Shown: positions 63,181-64,000 of the stretch, one piece after another
Position numbering within the stretch: the stretch's first letter is position 1
Layout: every line of letters starts with the position of its first letter
Translations under genes and position numbers: made by a program
The notes under the pieces: model-generated
Told to the model about the DNA's origin: nothing
What the model saw: the letters and a program-made list of their open reading frames with translations, nothing else
The model's database searches: none
Origin: JASMTM01 sp964441735
GTDB lineage: Bacteria; Thermotogota; Thermotogae; Petrotogales; Kosmotogaceae
Length of the DNA stretch: 64,000 bases
Reading direction: 5' to 3'
Assembly (NCBI GenBank): GCA_964441735.1
Contig: CAYTVB010000006.1
Span: forward strand, 1 to 64,000

Positions 63181-64000
63181 TTGACTAACACAATGAAAGC
63201 CATTGTAAAGGAAAGTCCGGGTAAAGGCTTCAAACTAAAAAATGTTCCGATTCCCGATGAACTTTCGCCAGATGAAGCCCTTGTAAAAATTAGCAAGGCT
63301 TCTATCTGTGGCACTGACCTTCATATATATGAATGGAATGAGTGGGCTCAACAAAATATCAAACCACCCCAGATAGCCGGACATGAATTCACCGGTGAAG
63401 TAATAAAGATAGGTTCGAATGTTTCACTAGTTGAAAAGGGAGACATTGTAACTTCTGAAACTCATATACCATGCAGAAAGTGCCTACAATGCAAGACCGG
63501 AAGAATGCATATTTGTAAAAACATGGAAATCCTTGGAGTCCACAGAGATGGCGCTTTTGCTGAATACATAAAAGTACCAGAAACGGTTTTATGGAAGCTT
63601 CCTGAAGATTTCCCTAAGAAGTATGCTTCCATAATGGAACCCTTTGGCAATGCAATACATACTTGCTTTGTTGAAAACTTAGCAGGTAAAAATGTTTTAA
63701 TCACTGGCGCAGGACCGATAGGATGTATGGCGGCAGCAATTTCTAAAGCCGCTGGTGCAGCCAAAACTATTGTTACTGAAATAAAGGAATTTAGAAAAGA
63801 ACTTGCACAACAGGCTGGAGCAGATTATGTCCTTGATCCTAATGAGTTTGATATACCTGATTATGTGAAAGAAATAACCAACAATAACGGTGCAGATATT
63901 TTGCTGGAGATGTCCGGTAATGAAGATGCCCTCATTCAGGGATTGAGATCACTGACAAATGGCGGTACAGCGTCTATTCTTGGCGTTTTTCCCGGAAAAA
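63181..64000 (+). CDS. tdh: Threonine 3-dehydrogenase-like zinc alcohol dehydrogenase (cut by window end)
   Basis: The first 273 codons of a medium-chain dehydrogenase, open to the window edge. SICGTDLHIYEWNEWAQ near 40-56 is the threonine dehydrogenase form of the catalytic-zinc region (Cys, then His in AGHEFTGEV near 68). Structural zinc Cys residues are at about 100-114 (PCRKCLQCKTGRMHIC), MEPFGNAIHT near 155 and the NAD motif GAGPIGCMAA near 178. It would oxidise L-threonine to 2-amino-3-oxobutyrate; sorbitol dehydrogenase is a weaker alternative. The start is TTG, 8 bases after AAAGGAGGT (63164-63172); ATG at 63193 is too far. It has a 77-base gap after dusB with no strong promoter. Confidence 0.9.
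   Translation, partial: MTNTMKAIVKESPGKGFKLKNVPIPDELSPDEALVKISKASICGTDLHIYEWNEWAQQNIKPPQIAGHEFTGEVIKIGSNVSLVEKGDIVTSETHIPCRKCLQCKTGRMHICKNMEILGVHRDGAFAEYIKVPETVLWKLPEDFPKKYASIMEPFGNAIHTCFVENLAGKNVLITGAGPIGCMAAAISKAAGAAKTIVTEIKEFRKELAQQAGADYVLDPNEFDIPDYVKEITNNNGADILLEMSGNEDALIQGLRSLTNGGTASILGVFPGK

Noticed and set aside
63193..63195. ATG as the start of threonine dehydrogenase
   Set aside because: It is 20 bases from the strong AAAGGAGGT site, while TTG at 63181 is 8 bases away.
1..64000. CRISPR array, prophage, integrative element or toxin-antitoxin/defence island
   Set aside because: No regular repeats, transposase, integrase, tRNA attachment site or defence-type gene was found; the content is core metabolism, transport and translation.

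Overview
AT-rich chromosomal window from a bacterium with 60 protein genes packed tightly on both strands. No rRNA, tRNA, CRISPR array, transposase, phage gene or integrase was seen. I infer an anaerobic, fermentative, thermophile-type bacterium, most likely a Thermotogota of the Kosmotoga/Mesotoga kind. The reasons are a single-chain pyruvate:ferredoxin oxidoreductase, a stand-alone ferritin-like peroxide-defence protein, a family-5 'oligopeptide' ABC importer, a TM287/288-like heterodimeric ABC exporter, an EF-P with Arg at its loop tip, and frequent TTG/GTG starts behind strong GGAGG sites. The lineage call is inference. No gap between genes exceeds about 260 bases, so there is no long empty stretch to explain.

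Layout. 0-7 kb: alpha/beta hydrolase, nifJ, ferritin-like protein, small secreted barrel-like protein, RNase H, GNAT acetyltransferase. 7.3-12 kb: leftward fatty-acid operon tetR-fabF-fabZ-fabK-fabD-acpP with operator-like palindromes at tetR and fabF. 12-16.8 kb: VOC protein, large ArsR-type regulator divergent from two tandem prepilin genes, HDAC-family amidohydrolase, monoacylglycerol-lipase-like hydrolase with its own promoter and dyad. 16.8-19 kb: rbfA-truB-ribF. 19-24.3 kb: hyuA-hyuB-degV-membrane protein. 24.3-29.8 kb: ABC importer of substrate-binding protein, two permeases and two ATPases. 30-37 kb: cold-shock protein, geranylgeranyl-reductase-like flavoprotein, murJ, manC, DUF362 ferredoxin, flavin-reductase-like protein, patatin. 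37.2-44 kb: heterodimeric ABC exporter and two MFS transporters. 44-60.2 kb: long leftward housekeeping cluster remA-clpP-mutS-pepP-efp-asp23-nusB-fhs-folD-dxs-asp23-fakA-glyQ-glyS-era, ending in an MFS gene and a terminator. 60.2-64 kb: rightward obg-nadD-dusB and a threonine dehydrogenase cut by the window edge.

How the genes work together. Lipid supply is the main theme: de novo synthesis enzymes under a TetR regulator, a FakA-like kinase (47.7 kb) and a DegV/FakB-like fatty-acid-binding protein (22.7 kb) that could activate scavenged fatty acids, and several lipase-like hydrolases that could release them. Central metabolism (nifJ), one-carbon metabolism (fhs, folD), isoprenoid synthesis (dxs) and translation/ribosome assembly (rbfA, truB, efp, era, obg, glyQS) fill most of the rest.

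I found no clear undescribed multi-gene system. The best leads are regulatory: the two tetR/fab operators, perfect dyads at 15947-15968 and 37208-37237, a LacI-like dyad in front of the ABC importer, and three hairpins placed between genes with almost no room for a new promoter. Protein-level leads are an ArsR-type regulator with a roughly 270-residue extra domain beside orphan prepilins, an uncharacterised membrane protein, and an RNase H with an unrecognised N-terminal domain.
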